The notes under the pieces were generated by a model that worked only from the letters and a program-made list of their open reading frames with translations, was not told where the DNA came from and did not search any database. DNA of 40,795 nucleotides from Bacteroidales bacterium (lineage in GTDB: Bacteria > Bacteroidota > Bacteroidia > Bacteroidales > UBA12170), in the NCBI GenBank assembly GCA_016744655.1, contig JADGDY010000020.1:1-40795 (forward strand). The letters run 5' to 3'. Position numbers and translations under genes: made by a program. Of this stretch, positions 9,754 through 16,894 are shown piece by piece; position 1 is the first letter of the stretch; each line of letters begins with the position of its first letter.

Positions 9754-10281
9754 TTGAAAAAACTCAAACTATATATAGCTTCAAGTTTTGATCATTATAT
9801 TGCCCGTGCAAATGGCGATGTAAGTTGGTTAGATTTACCTGAATATTATATAGAAGGTGAAGACTATGGTCGTAATGAATTTTACGAATCTGTTGATACT
9901 ACTATTATGGGACATACAACCTATAAAATCATCAAAGGATTTAGCCAACCTTTTCCATATCCAGAGAAAAAGAATTATGTATTCACAACTCAAAGTCTGA
10001 AAGGGAATCATGATATTGAATATATAAATGAAGATATCGCTTCATTCGTAAATAGGTTAAAACGGCAAAATGGAAAAGACATCTTTTTAGTTGGAGGAGG
10101 GCAAATTAATCAAATATTGCTCAATTACAACCTTATTGACCAGGTGATTTTAAATGTATTTCCTATAATGCTTGGTCATGGAGTAAAACTATTTCATGGA
10201 ATTGTAAAAGAAAAGAAGTTAAACTTGGTAGAAAGCAAACACTACCCAAATGGGATTTTACAATTGAAATATGTAAGATAG
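9754..10281 (+). CDS. Dihydrofolate reductase-fold protein (RibD C-terminal domain)
   Basis: The 175-residue cytoplasmic protein belongs to the RibD_C/YyaP-like group of NADPH-binding reductases. Diagnostic segments are KLYIASSFDHYIA at the N-terminus, TTIMGHTTYKII near residue 50, the dinucleotide-binding DIFLVGGGQINQILL near 109, and the terminal LILNVFPIMLGHGVKLF-type strand. It lacks the deaminase half of RibD, so it is unlikely to be the riboflavin enzyme. The substrate is unknown. The start is TTG, six bases after the ChaN-like stop, with no nearby ATG giving a complete first strand. A strong terminator follows about 30 bp downstream. Confidence 0.8.
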   Translation: MKKLKLYIASSFDHYIARANGDVSWLDLPEYYIEGEDYGRNEFYESVDTTIMGHTTYKIIKGFSQPFPYPEKKNYVFTTQSLKGNHDIEYINEDIASFVNRLKRQNGKDIFLVGGGQINQILLNYNLIDQVILNVFPIMLGHGVKLFHGIVKEKKLNLVESKHYPNGILQLKYVR

Positions 10282-10301
10282 TATTGCTTCCAAATACTGT
10301 A

Positions 10302-10343
10302 AAAGAAAAAAGCTCTGAATTTCATCATTCAGAGCTTTTTTTT
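10302..10343. terminator. Bidirectional intrinsic terminator
   Basis: A perfect 10-bp stem (AGCTCTGAAT with ATTCAGAGCT) encloses a 6-base loop. It is flanked by an A-run on the left and an eight-base T-run on the right. It lies between convergent genes and can stop transcripts from both sides. Confidence 0.9.
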
Positions 10344-10358
10344 GAATGTACAATTTCT

Positions 10359-11450
10359 CTAAACGAATTTATCGCCTTTTGTAGCTTTTACATCATTCAC
10401 AATAGTTTTAATACTTTGTTCATCTGATTTTTTGCAAACCAATAAAATATTATCCTCGTCAACCACTATATAATCATCGAGCCCTTGCAAAACCACAAGC
10501 TTATCACCTTTTACATTAACAATACTATTTTTAGTTTCATAGGTCATAACGTTCTTACCAAGAATAGTATTCTCATTTTCGTCTTTGTCTCTAATAGCAT
10601 ATAACGAACCCCAAGTACCTAGATCAGACCAACCAAAATCAGAACTGAGTACATGAACATTTTCAGCAGATTCCATGATACCAAAGTCAATTGAAATATT
10701 CTTACAGATTGAATAGGCATTTTCAATAAACAATTCCTCTCGTTCTGTATTATACATTGACAGACCCTCTTTAAAAATATTACTCACATCAGCTAAATGA
10801 GTATCGAAAGCCTTTTGAATACTCTTTAAAGACCAAACGAATATTCCGGCATTCCAGAGAAAGTCACCACTTTTCAAAAACTCTTTTGCTAGCTCCAGTT
10901 TAGGCTTCTCAGTAAACGTCTTCACTTTATGAATACGCTCGTCGCGCTCGTCCTTCAAACTCTTGTCAAACTGAATATATCCATAGCCTGTATCGGGCCT
11001 ACTGGGTTGAATTCCCAATGTGATTAACCAATCGTTATTTGCAGTGGCCTCTAGAGCTGACTCAATAACTTCAATAAAAACATCCTCTTTTAAAATGATA
11101 TGATCAGATGGAGCTACAACAATATTTGCATTGGGATTTATAGATTGTATTTTATAATTCGCATATGCTATGCAAGGAGCAGTATTTCGTCGAGCTGGTT
11201 CACAAAGAATCTGATCATATTCCATATCAGGAATTTGTTCTTTCACCATCTCTCTGTATAAATCATTTGTAACTACATAGATATTTTCTATAGGACAAAT
11301 TTTTCTAAATCGATTGACAGTTTGTTGAATCAATGTTTCACCAGTTCCTAATACATCGATAAATTGCTTGGGGTTGGTAGTGCGACTCATGGGCCAAAAA
11401 CGGCTTCCTATACCACCTGCCATTATCACACAATAGTTATCTTTATTCAT
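10359..11450 (-). CDS. manC: Mannose-1-phosphate guanylyltransferase
   Basis: The 363-residue enzyme makes GDP-mannose from mannose-1-phosphate and GTP, the precursor for mannose-, fucose- or rhamnose-containing surface glycans. The nucleotidyltransferase signature is plain at the N-terminus (VIMAGGIGSRFWPMSR followed by NPKQF). Further family motifs are EPARRNTAPCIAYA near 84, VAPSDHII near 112, FTEKPKLELA near 180, and FLWNAGIFVW near 198. Its length matches the single-domain form, without the fused phosphomannose isomerase domain of longer ManC proteins. It stands alone between a convergent terminator and a divergent MFS gene, so it is probably monocistronic. It can feed the nearby polysaccharide genes. 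Confidence 0.92.
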   Translation of the reverse strand: MNKDNYCVIMAGGIGSRFWPMSRTTNPKQFIDVLGTGETLIQQTVNRFRKICPIENIYVVTNDLYREMVKEQIPDMEYDQILCEPARRNTAPCIAYANYKIQSINPNANIVVAPSDHIILKEDVFIEVIESALEATANNDWLITLGIQPSRPDTGYGYIQFDKSLKDERDERIHKVKTFTEKPKLELAKEFLKSGDFLWNAGIFVWSLKSIQKAFDTHLADVSNIFKEGLSMYNTEREELFIENAYSICKNISIDFGIMESAENVHVLSSDFGWSDLGTWGSLYAIRDKDENENTILGKNVMTYETKNSIVNVKGDKLVVLQGLDDYIVVDEDNILLVCKKSDEQSIKTIVNDVKATKGDKFV

Positions 11451-11598
11451 TTTCTATATTTTAAAATCGTAATAGTGAGTTCTAATATTTTCCTTTATAA
11501 ATTTAAGTATTTTTTTCAAATCTACCAAATTAAAAAGAATCCTGAGAGAATTGTCATGAAATCAGTATTATGCCTATATTAGATTTTATCAAGACATT

Positions 11599-11606
11599 TA
11601 TCTTTG
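11599..11606 (+). promoter_or_regulatory. -7 box (TATCTTTG) for the MFS gene
   Basis: An exact TAnnTTTG match ends 43 bp before the ATG at 11650. A transcript starting about 6 bases downstream would exclude the TTG at 11611 as a usable start. No good -33 element is visible. Confidence 0.4.
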
Positions 11607-11649
11607 AAAATTGAATGATATAGTTCATAATCACCCATTAAATCAAAGA

Positions 11650-13023
11650 ATGAAAAACAAATTTCATTTACTTGTCACAATTAATATAGCTGCTTTAATG
11701 GTTTTAATGGATTTATCTGCCATTAATATTGCCATGCCTACCATTAAGGAACATTTTAATATTTCTGTTACCACTGTTTCCTTAGTTTTAATGTCAAGCA
11801 TGCTCACTGCAACAGGAACAGCTCTGATTTTCGGAAGGTTTTTAGAAGCTTATAATCAGAAAAGAATCCTTATGATTGCTTTTCTTATTTTTGGTTTTAC
11901 AACTACAATTACTTCACAAATTACCAGCTTTTATTGGCTTATTCCTTTACGATTCGTTCAAGGAATTGCAGAAGCTGCATTATACGTTAGCGGGCCGGCT
12001 CTTATAAAACAATATATAGAACCCGATCAACAACAAAAACAATACGGGATATGGATGATGAGCTGTGGCTTAGGAATTAGCTTGGGCCCTATACTTGGCG
12101 GATTAACTATCAGTTTTTTTGGCTGGGAAATGGTATTTCTAATCAACCTACCACTATCATTATTAGGCTTCTATTTTGCATCCAATCTTAGTACCAATAA
12201 AAATAGAAAAGAACATGTTAAGTTTGATACCTTGGGTAGCATATACAGTTTCCTTTTTCTTGGTACTTTTATTCTTTTATTCAACCTAATTGCTAATCAA
12301 AGCATAAATCCCATAATTATTTGGGCATGCGTCATCCTAAACCTATTATTCTTGTTCCTATTTATTAGGCATGAGAGTAGTTTTAGCTCACCTATTTTAG
12401 ACTTAAAACTATTTAAAATTATTAATTTTCGACAAGCCAATTATGGATTCTTTTTATTCTTTTTTGTTAATGTAGGAAGCCGTTTTCTTCGACCTTTTTA
12501 TTTTGAAGAATCAAGACTATTAAGCCCAAGTACTTCTGGATTATTAATGATGGTATCACCCGTTGTCATGCTCATTATTTCACTTTGTATTCATTATTTA
12601 AAGAGATATTTTAGCACCCGAACATTAGTTATTTCTGGAAATATATTATTGAGCATTTCTATGCTCATGTTTAGTTTCTGGGAACAGAATTCTAGTCTCT
12701 TCTTCATTATTATATCTATGCTTATTCTCGGTTTGGCCATGGGAATATACTATCCAACAACCACTCAAATAGGGATGAAAAGCATTCCTAATGGAAAACA
12801 CGGAATGGGATCGGCAAGTATCTCTATCAGCAAAAGTATTGGGAAGTTAATGGGTGTTTTAATATTTGGCCTTTTATTCCAAATCTTTTATGACTTTTTA
12901 GTAGTTCAAAATCACTCGGAATTAATGATAAAAACAGAAGCTATACAACTAGTATTTACTGGTGCTTTTGTTATAAGTTTAATAAATACGATCCTTTCAT
13001 TTGGAATAAAAGAGACTAAGTAA
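11650..13023 (+). CDS. MFS transporter, EmrB/QacA (DHA2)-like
   Basis: The polytopic inner-membrane protein has 457 residues and about 12-14 hydrophobic segments. The first transmembrane helix region carries ALMVLMDLSAINIAMPTI, characteristic of drug:H+ antiporter family 2. A motif C-like segment GLGISLGPILGG lies near residue 150, followed by FINLPLSLLGF-type sequence. Family members export drugs or other amphipathic compounds. The substrate here is unknown. I chose ATG 11650 over the TTG at 11611 because a -7 box sits at 11599-11606 and the intervening 13 residues are not conserved-looking. The MltF-like gene begins 45 bp downstream on the same strand, so co-transcription is possible. Confidence 0.85.
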   Translation: MKNKFHLLVTINIAALMVLMDLSAINIAMPTIKEHFNISVTTVSLVLMSSMLTATGTALIFGRFLEAYNQKRILMIAFLIFGFTTTITSQITSFYWLIPLRFVQGIAEAALYVSGPALIKQYIEPDQQQKQYGIWMMSCGLGISLGPILGGLTISFFGWEMVFLINLPLSLLGFYFASNLSTNKNRKEHVKFDTLGSIYSFLFLGTFILLFNLIANQSINPIIIWACVILNLLFLFLFIRHESSFSSPILDLKLFKIINFRQANYGFFLFFFVNVGSRFLRPFYFEESRLLSPSTSGLLMMVSPVVMLIISLCIHYLKRYFSTRTLVISGNILLSISMLMFSFWEQNSSLFFIIISMLILGLAMGIYYPTTTQIGMKSIPNGKHGMGSASISISKSIGKLMGVLIFGLLFQIFYDFLVVQNHSELMIKTEAIQLVFTGAFVISLINTILSFGIKETK

Positions 13024-13068
13024 TAAAATTTACCTATTTTAGTCATCTAAAAACAATTTTACCATTCA

Positions 13069-14532
13069 ATGATTAGGGGATTTTTAAAGTTTATCATAAC
13101 CATTTTTATCATAGGCCTGTTTACGGCTTGTGAAGCCCCCAGCACCCCTATTACAGAACCCGTTCAAGAAGAAATCACTCTCAAAGAAAATCATCTAAAC
13201 AAGATTAGGGAAAGAGGCAAGTTAACAGTCTCTACAGACTATAATAGTCATGGATATTTTATTTACCGCGGAACTCCAATGGGTTTTCAGTTTGAATTAT
13301 TGAACTCTTTTGCTGAATATATAGGCGTTAAACTCGAAATTTCAGTTCGAAATGATCTAGATGAAGCATTAGAAGATATCAGTAATAATCAATGCGATTT
13401 ATTAGCTATGGATTTAGCCATCACTTCTGAAAGGAGAAAAAACATGCTATTTTCAAAGCCTATCTATAAATCGAGACAGGTTTTGGTTCAGAAAATGCCA
13501 AATAATTGGAGAAGAATGCAAACCTGGGACGAAATTGAATCTCATTTAATTCGAGATGCTATAGACCTTCAAGGAAAAACAGTACATATACAAAAAGGCT
13601 CTGTTTTTTATAATAGGCTTAACCATATTAATATTGAAACTGGAGGAGACATTAATATAATAGAAGATGATCTATCAGTTGATGAGTTAATCGAGAAGGT
13701 TGAGAATGGAGAAATTGAGTATACGGTTTGTGACAATCATGTGGGAGCAATCAATAAAAAATATCATAAGAACATTGATATAGAAACACTTTTAGGTGCT
13801 TATAGCCAGAATTTAGCATGGGCCCTTCCTCTAGGTTCTGACTCACTATTAATAGAAATTAACGACTGGTTGAAAGAGTACAAAAAATCGAAAGAGTTCT
13901 ATTATGTCTATAATAAATACTTTAAGAACTCACGAACAACCATGATGGCAAAAAGTGAGTATAATAGCCATAAAGGTGGGAAAATATCACCGTATGATGA
14001 ACTGATTAAAAAATATAGTGACGACATCAACTGGGATTGGAGATTACTGGCTAGTTTAATTTATCAGGAATCTAAATTTGATCCTGCTGCAGAATCATGG
14101 AGTGGAGCTTTTGGCTTGATGCAAATGATGCCACAAACTGCCGAACAATATGGTGTTTCTGACTCCTCTACCCCTTCGTCACAAATAGCAGCTGGAGCAA
14201 GATATATTAAACTTATTGATAGACAACTTGAACCACTGGTCTCTGATAGCAACGAAAGGAAGAAGTTCGTAATGGCCTCATACAATGCTGGGTTAGCTCA
14301 TGTTTTGGATGCGCGTCGATTGGCAGAAAAATATAATAAAGACCCTGAAATTTGGAACAATAATGTGGATTACTACCTTTTAAACAAATCAAATCCCAAA
14401 TACTACAAAGACACTGTGGTTTATTATGGGTATTGCAGAGGCTCTGAACCCTACAAATATGTGAACGAAATTTACGATCGCTATCAGCATTATACAAACT
14501 TGATTAAAGACACTATTAGTCAATCCCATTAA
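13069..14532 (+). CDS. mltF: MltF-like membrane-bound lytic murein transglycosylase (lipoprotein)
   Basis: The 487-residue lipoprotein has an N-terminal signal ending in the lipobox LFTAC (C21). Residues about 45-285 form an extracellular solute-binding (SBP_bac_3) domain, with RGKLTVSTDYNS and FELLNSFAEYIGVKLEI. Residues about 305-480 form the lysozyme-like SLT domain: the catalytic glutamate E334 lies in ASLIYQESKFDP, followed by GAFGLMQMMPQTA and ASYNAGLAHV. This order is that of E. coli MltF, which cleaves peptidoglycan glycan strands to 1,6-anhydro products at the outer membrane. Length and motifs are complete. No terminator with a plus-strand T-run follows. Confidence 0.92.
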   Translation: MIRGFLKFIITIFIIGLFTACEAPSTPITEPVQEEITLKENHLNKIRERGKLTVSTDYNSHGYFIYRGTPMGFQFELLNSFAEYIGVKLEISVRNDLDEALEDISNNQCDLLAMDLAITSERRKNMLFSKPIYKSRQVLVQKMPNNWRRMQTWDEIESHLIRDAIDLQGKTVHIQKGSVFYNRLNHINIETGGDINIIEDDLSVDELIEKVENGEIEYTVCDNHVGAINKKYHKNIDIETLLGAYSQNLAWALPLGSDSLLIEINDWLKEYKKSKEFYYVYNKYFKNSRTTMMAKSEYNSHKGGKISPYDELIKKYSDDINWDWRLLASLIYQESKFDPAAESWSGAFGLMQMMPQTAEQYGVSDSSTPSSQIAAGARYIKLIDRQLEPLVSDSNERKKFVMASYNAGLAHVLDARRLAEKYNKDPEIWNNNVDYYLLNKSNPKYYKDTVVYYGYCRGSEPYKYVNEIYDRYQHYTNLIKDTISQSH

Positions 14533-14573
14533 TACCAATCAATCTCATAAATTTAATCAGAAAATCTTGGATA

Positions 14574-14607
14574 CAAAAAAAGGGCAGGTTTCAAAAAACC
14601 AGCCCTT
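14574..14607 (-). terminator. Intrinsic terminator reading on the minus strand
   Basis: The stem AAGGGC-GGTTT pairs with AAACC-GCCCTT, with one internal mismatch. A seven-base A-run on the plus strand becomes a U-tract for minus-strand transcripts, and there is no T-run on the other side. The tRNA operon already has its own terminator at 14994-15028, so this one appears to serve something between them. Confidence 0.7.
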
Positions 14608-14756
14608 ATCAAAAACAAAAGTACAATCTATATGTTACAAATGATTGCAATCCGATTATTAACTAATATATTATAATATCAATAAATCCAAAATAATCGG
14701 TTATTATATTCGGGTTTGTGTCAAAACAAAAAGAACTCAGATTGCTCTAAATACTT
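14590..14756 (-). ncRNA. Possible small RNA (candidate only)
   Basis: No protein gene lies here, yet the minus strand has an exact TAnnTTTG box (TATATTTG, 14763-14770) followed about 150-190 bases later by an intrinsic terminator. Inside lies a perfect 9-bp inverted repeat, CCGATTATT at 14652-14660 with AATAATCGG at 14692-14700, and an inner AT-rich palindrome, so the transcript would fold. Size and layout are compatible with a small regulatory RNA. I do not recognise a known family. A second TAnnTTTG box (14616-14623) lies immediately before the terminator and may be chance. Confidence 0.25.
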
Positions 14757-14762
14757 ATGCAA

Positions 14763-14770
14763 CAAATATA
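14763..14770 (-). promoter_or_regulatory. -7-like box (TATATTTG) upstream of the candidate small RNA
   Basis: Exact TAnnTTTG match on the minus strand in a region without protein genes. No well-spaced -33 TTG was found, so this rests on the box alone. Confidence 0.25.
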
Positions 14771-14993
14771 CCCTAACTAAATAGCTTAAGAATCGGGAAA
14801 CAACCTATTAGCTTGCGCGTTTCTACCTAGGGGATTTCACTTAGTTCGGAAAGAAGCTTTCAAAACTCAAGACATTTAACCTTTAATTGACGAACTCAAT
14901 TCTAGTTTTACATCTTAGTATTTTGGGATTAGAATCACAGTAACACATTGCAAAACTTTCTATATAGGATATAAAAATAGAACATACACAACA

Positions 14994-15028
14994 CAAAAAA
15001 ACCTTACAACTGAATAGTTATAAGGTTT
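14994..15028 (-). terminator. Terminator of the tRNA-Val operon
   Basis: A 12-bp stem (14999-15010 with 15017-15028) with a 6-base loop is followed on the minus strand by a T-run. The single non-Watson-Crick position is a G-U wobble in the minus-strand RNA but an A-C mismatch in plus-strand RNA. This fits use on the minus strand, directly downstream of the tRNAs. Confidence 0.8.
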
Positions 15029-15037
15029 GATTTAATG

Positions 15038-15112
15038 TGGGGACTACTAGATTCGAACTAGTGACCCTCTGCTTGTAAGGCAGATGCTCTGAACCAACTG
15101 AGCTAAGCCCCC
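15038..15112 (-). tRNA. tRNA-Val(UAC), copy 1
   Basis: The 75-nt cloverleaf is complete. It has acceptor GGGGGCT paired with AGTCCCC, D-arm GCTC/GAGC, anticodon stem TCTGC/GCAGA with loop CTTACAA (anticodon TAC, valine), and T-arm ACTAG/CTAGT with TTCGAAT. The discriminator is A. The encoded 3' bases read ACA, so CCA must be added after transcription. It is the downstream member of a tandem pair. Confidence 0.95.
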
Positions 15113-15150
15113 GTTTACTTTTAAATAAAGTAAATAGTATTTTATTATGG
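15113..15150 (-). other. Spacer between the two tRNA-Val genes
   Basis: The short AT-rich spacer contains an inverted repeat (TTTACTTT with AAAGTAAA) that could form a hairpin in the precursor. It might mark a processing site. No T-run makes it a terminator. Confidence 0.35.
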
Positions 15151-15225
15151 TGGGGATTACTAGATTCGAACTAGTGACCCTCTGCTTGTAAGGCAGATGC
15201 TCTGAACCAACTGAGCTAAACCCCC
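15151..15225 (-). tRNA. tRNA-Val(UAC), copy 2
   Basis: The 75-nt body is nearly identical to copy 1. Acceptor GGGGGTT pairs with AATCCCC, and the anticodon loop is CTTACAA (anticodon TAC, valine). It differs from copy 1 at the sixth acceptor pair, T-A here against C-G there, a compensated change. The encoded sequence continues ACCA to 15148, so this copy carries its own CCA end. It is first in the transcript. Confidence 0.95.
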
Positions 15226-15270
15226 AATATCTTTTGAACTTTGCTAATTCCTTTTCGGCCTTAGCGGTTG

Positions 15271-15278
15271 CAAATATA
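15271..15278 (-). promoter_or_regulatory. -7 box (TATATTTG) for the tRNA-Val pair
   Basis: Exact TAnnTTTG match on the minus strand, about 45 bp upstream of the first tRNA, leaving a leader of roughly 40 nt. The -33 element is not clear. Confidence 0.45.
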
Positions 15279-15324
15279 GAGATATTTTGAAAATATTAAC
15301 CTTTTTTGAAGTTTATTTTCAAAA

Positions 15325-16161
15325 TTATTTTTCCACCAAACGTATCCCATTATCTTCCAGAGCAATAAGTCTTTTACTATATAAAGTTCCTAAAGCTTTT
15401 TTAAATACTTTTTTACTCATGTGAAGATATTCTGCTACTTCCATGGGATGGCTTTTGTCATGGAGGCCTAGAAAGCCTTCATTTTTCTGTAACTCATTCA
15501 GAATTTTTTGTGCAGCTGGCTCAATACTTTCATAACCTTGTTGTTGTAAACTTAAATCTATTTTACCATCTGTACGGATTTTCTTCACCCAAACCTTCAG
15601 CTTATCACCAATCTCAAGGGTTCTGAATGTTTCATTTTTATATAGCAAGCCCTGATGTGCATCTTCAATGATAGCCTTAAACCCTAGATCAGATTCATCT
15701 ATTATGATCGCATCAACCTCTTCTCCTTCTTTAACAACGATATGCTCTGTAACTAAGTATTTATTGAGTTTGGTAGTACCAAATAGCCTTTCTGTTTTTT
15801 CATCTAAAACCAATCGTACCACTACAGAATCACCAGCAGATATTCTATTTTGTTGTTCGCTAAATGGAACCATTAAATCTTTCTCCATTCCCCATTCTAA
15901 GAATGCTCCAAATTTATTTACATCCTTTACTTCTAGAAATGCAAATTCATTAATCGTAATTAATGGAGTATCAGTTGTAGCTACAATTCTATCTTCAGAA
16001 TCTTTATAAACGAACACTTTAACTTTCGTCCCCTCTTCACAGTTTTCTGGTATATATTTATTTGGCATTAACACCTCATTATCTTCCTCATCTACCAAAT
16101 ACCAACCATTATCGGTCTGTCTTTTTGCTGTTAGTTCGTTATATTCTCCTAATTGTATCAT
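15325..16161 (-). CDS. CvfB/YitL-like S1 RNA-binding protein
   Basis: The 278-residue cytoplasmic protein has tandem S1-type OB folds and a C-terminal winged-helix segment, the arrangement known for CvfB. The first module starts at MIQLGEYNEL, and a clear S1 motif is FAFLEVKDVNKFGAFLEWG near residue 75. The C-terminus has HPMEVAEYLHMSKKVFKKALGTLY, typical of the winged helix. CvfB of Staphylococcus binds RNA and affects virulence gene expression; the role in Bacteroidota is unknown. The frame extends to 16206, overlapping comB, but a -7 box at 16177-16184 lies between, so I take the ATG at 16161. It may therefore be transcribed separately as well as by read-through from comB. Confidence 0.85.
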   Translation of the reverse strand: MIQLGEYNELTAKRQTDNGWYLVDEEDNEVLMPNKYIPENCEEGTKVKVFVYKDSEDRIVATTDTPLITINEFAFLEVKDVNKFGAFLEWGMEKDLMVPFSEQQNRISAGDSVVVRLVLDEKTERLFGTTKLNKYLVTEHIVVKEGEEVDAIIIDESDLGFKAIIEDAHQGLLYKNETFRTLEIGDKLKVWVKKIRTDGKIDLSLQQQGYESIEPAAQKILNELQKNEGFLGLHDKSHPMEVAEYLHMSKKVFKKALGTLYSKRLIALEDNGIRLVEK

Positions 16162-16176
16162 TATCTTATTTTTTTG

Positions 16177-16184
16177 CAAAGGTA
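16177..16184 (-). promoter_or_regulatory. -7 box (TACCTTTG) for the CvfB-like gene
   Basis: Exact TAnnTTTG match, 15 bp before the ATG at 16161 on the minus strand, overlapping the junction with comB. A TTTTG lies upstream but at too wide a spacing for a standard -33 element. Confidence 0.45.
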
Positions 16185-16186
16185 GT

Positions 16187-16894
16187 TTAAACCTCGAAAT
16201 ATCCATTCTTCAAAAGCGGGACTACATTTAAGCTATCTAAAGTTAGACAAAACTCCACATCTTTTTGGAAGCCCTTTTCCAGTAAAAGCTTTAAATGGAA
16301 ACAGTCCTTTAAATTCTTCATTGGGCTCAACTCTTCTACACTCATCAACTTAATTCCCTGTGTACTATCACTTAGATCGTACTCATTGTTTCTCGTTAAC
16401 CCTTTTACTAAAACACTTGCTGCTAAGGTGTCATCAAGACTGAATTTACCGTTAGTTCCAGAACAAATTATTGTAATATCATCCTCTAAAAGTATTAAAT
16501 AATCTAGGACTGCTTTCATGTTCACAAAAGCTGCAGCAATTACCTCTTTGGCATACACAGAAGCAGCTACTGCTTGAGTCCCATTTGAAGTACAAAGAAT
16601 TAATTCCTGTCCAAAGACAGATTCCCTTGTCATTTCTAGAGGAGAGTTCCCAAAATCAAATCCATCTAGTTTAATCGCATTTCTCTCTCCTGCTAATAAT
16701 AAATTGTTGTTTTGAGTTTTAAGAGCTAAAGCTTGTTGAGGTGTTTGGATAGTTTTTACACTTTTTGCTCCATTGGCTAATGCTGTGGCCATAACTGTGG
16801 TTGCCCTAAGCACATCAATCACAACTACAACCTTCCCTTTTAAGCCTTCAGGAACCACATCCTGATGACGAAATACCACATCAATAGTTTGCAT
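16187..16894 (-). CDS. comB: 2-phosphosulfolactate phosphatase
   Basis: The 235-residue protein matches the ComB family, which hydrolyses 2-phosphosulfolactate to sulfolactate and was defined in methanogen coenzyme M synthesis. Family motifs seen in order are VVVIDVLRATTVMATAL (about 22-38), LLAGERNAIKLDGFDFGNSP (about 66-85), ILCTSNGTQAV (about 98-108), and ICSGTNGKFSLDDTLAA (about 143-159). Many bacteria carry ComB without the rest of the pathway, and no ComA or ComC is visible here. Its ATG overlaps the stop of the outer-membrane barrel gene by one base (TAATG), tying it to the envelope operon. The physiological substrate here is uncertain. Confidence 0.88.
   Translation of the reverse strand: MQTIDVVFRHQDVVPEGLKGKVVVVIDVLRATTVMATALANGAKSVKTIQTPQQALALKTQNNNLLLAGERNAIKLDGFDFGNSPLEMTRESVFGQELILCTSNGTQAVAASVYAKEVIAAAFVNMKAVLDYLILLEDDITIICSGTNGKFSLDDTLAASVLVKGLTRNNEYDLSDSTQGIKLMSVEELSPMKNLKDCFHLKLLLEKGFQKDVEFCLTLDSLNVVPLLKNGYFEV

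Noticed and set aside
14616-14623. Second TAnnTTTG box on the minus strand directly before the terminator
   Set aside because: A transcript from here would contain only the terminator hairpin, so this box is probably a chance match in T-rich sequence.
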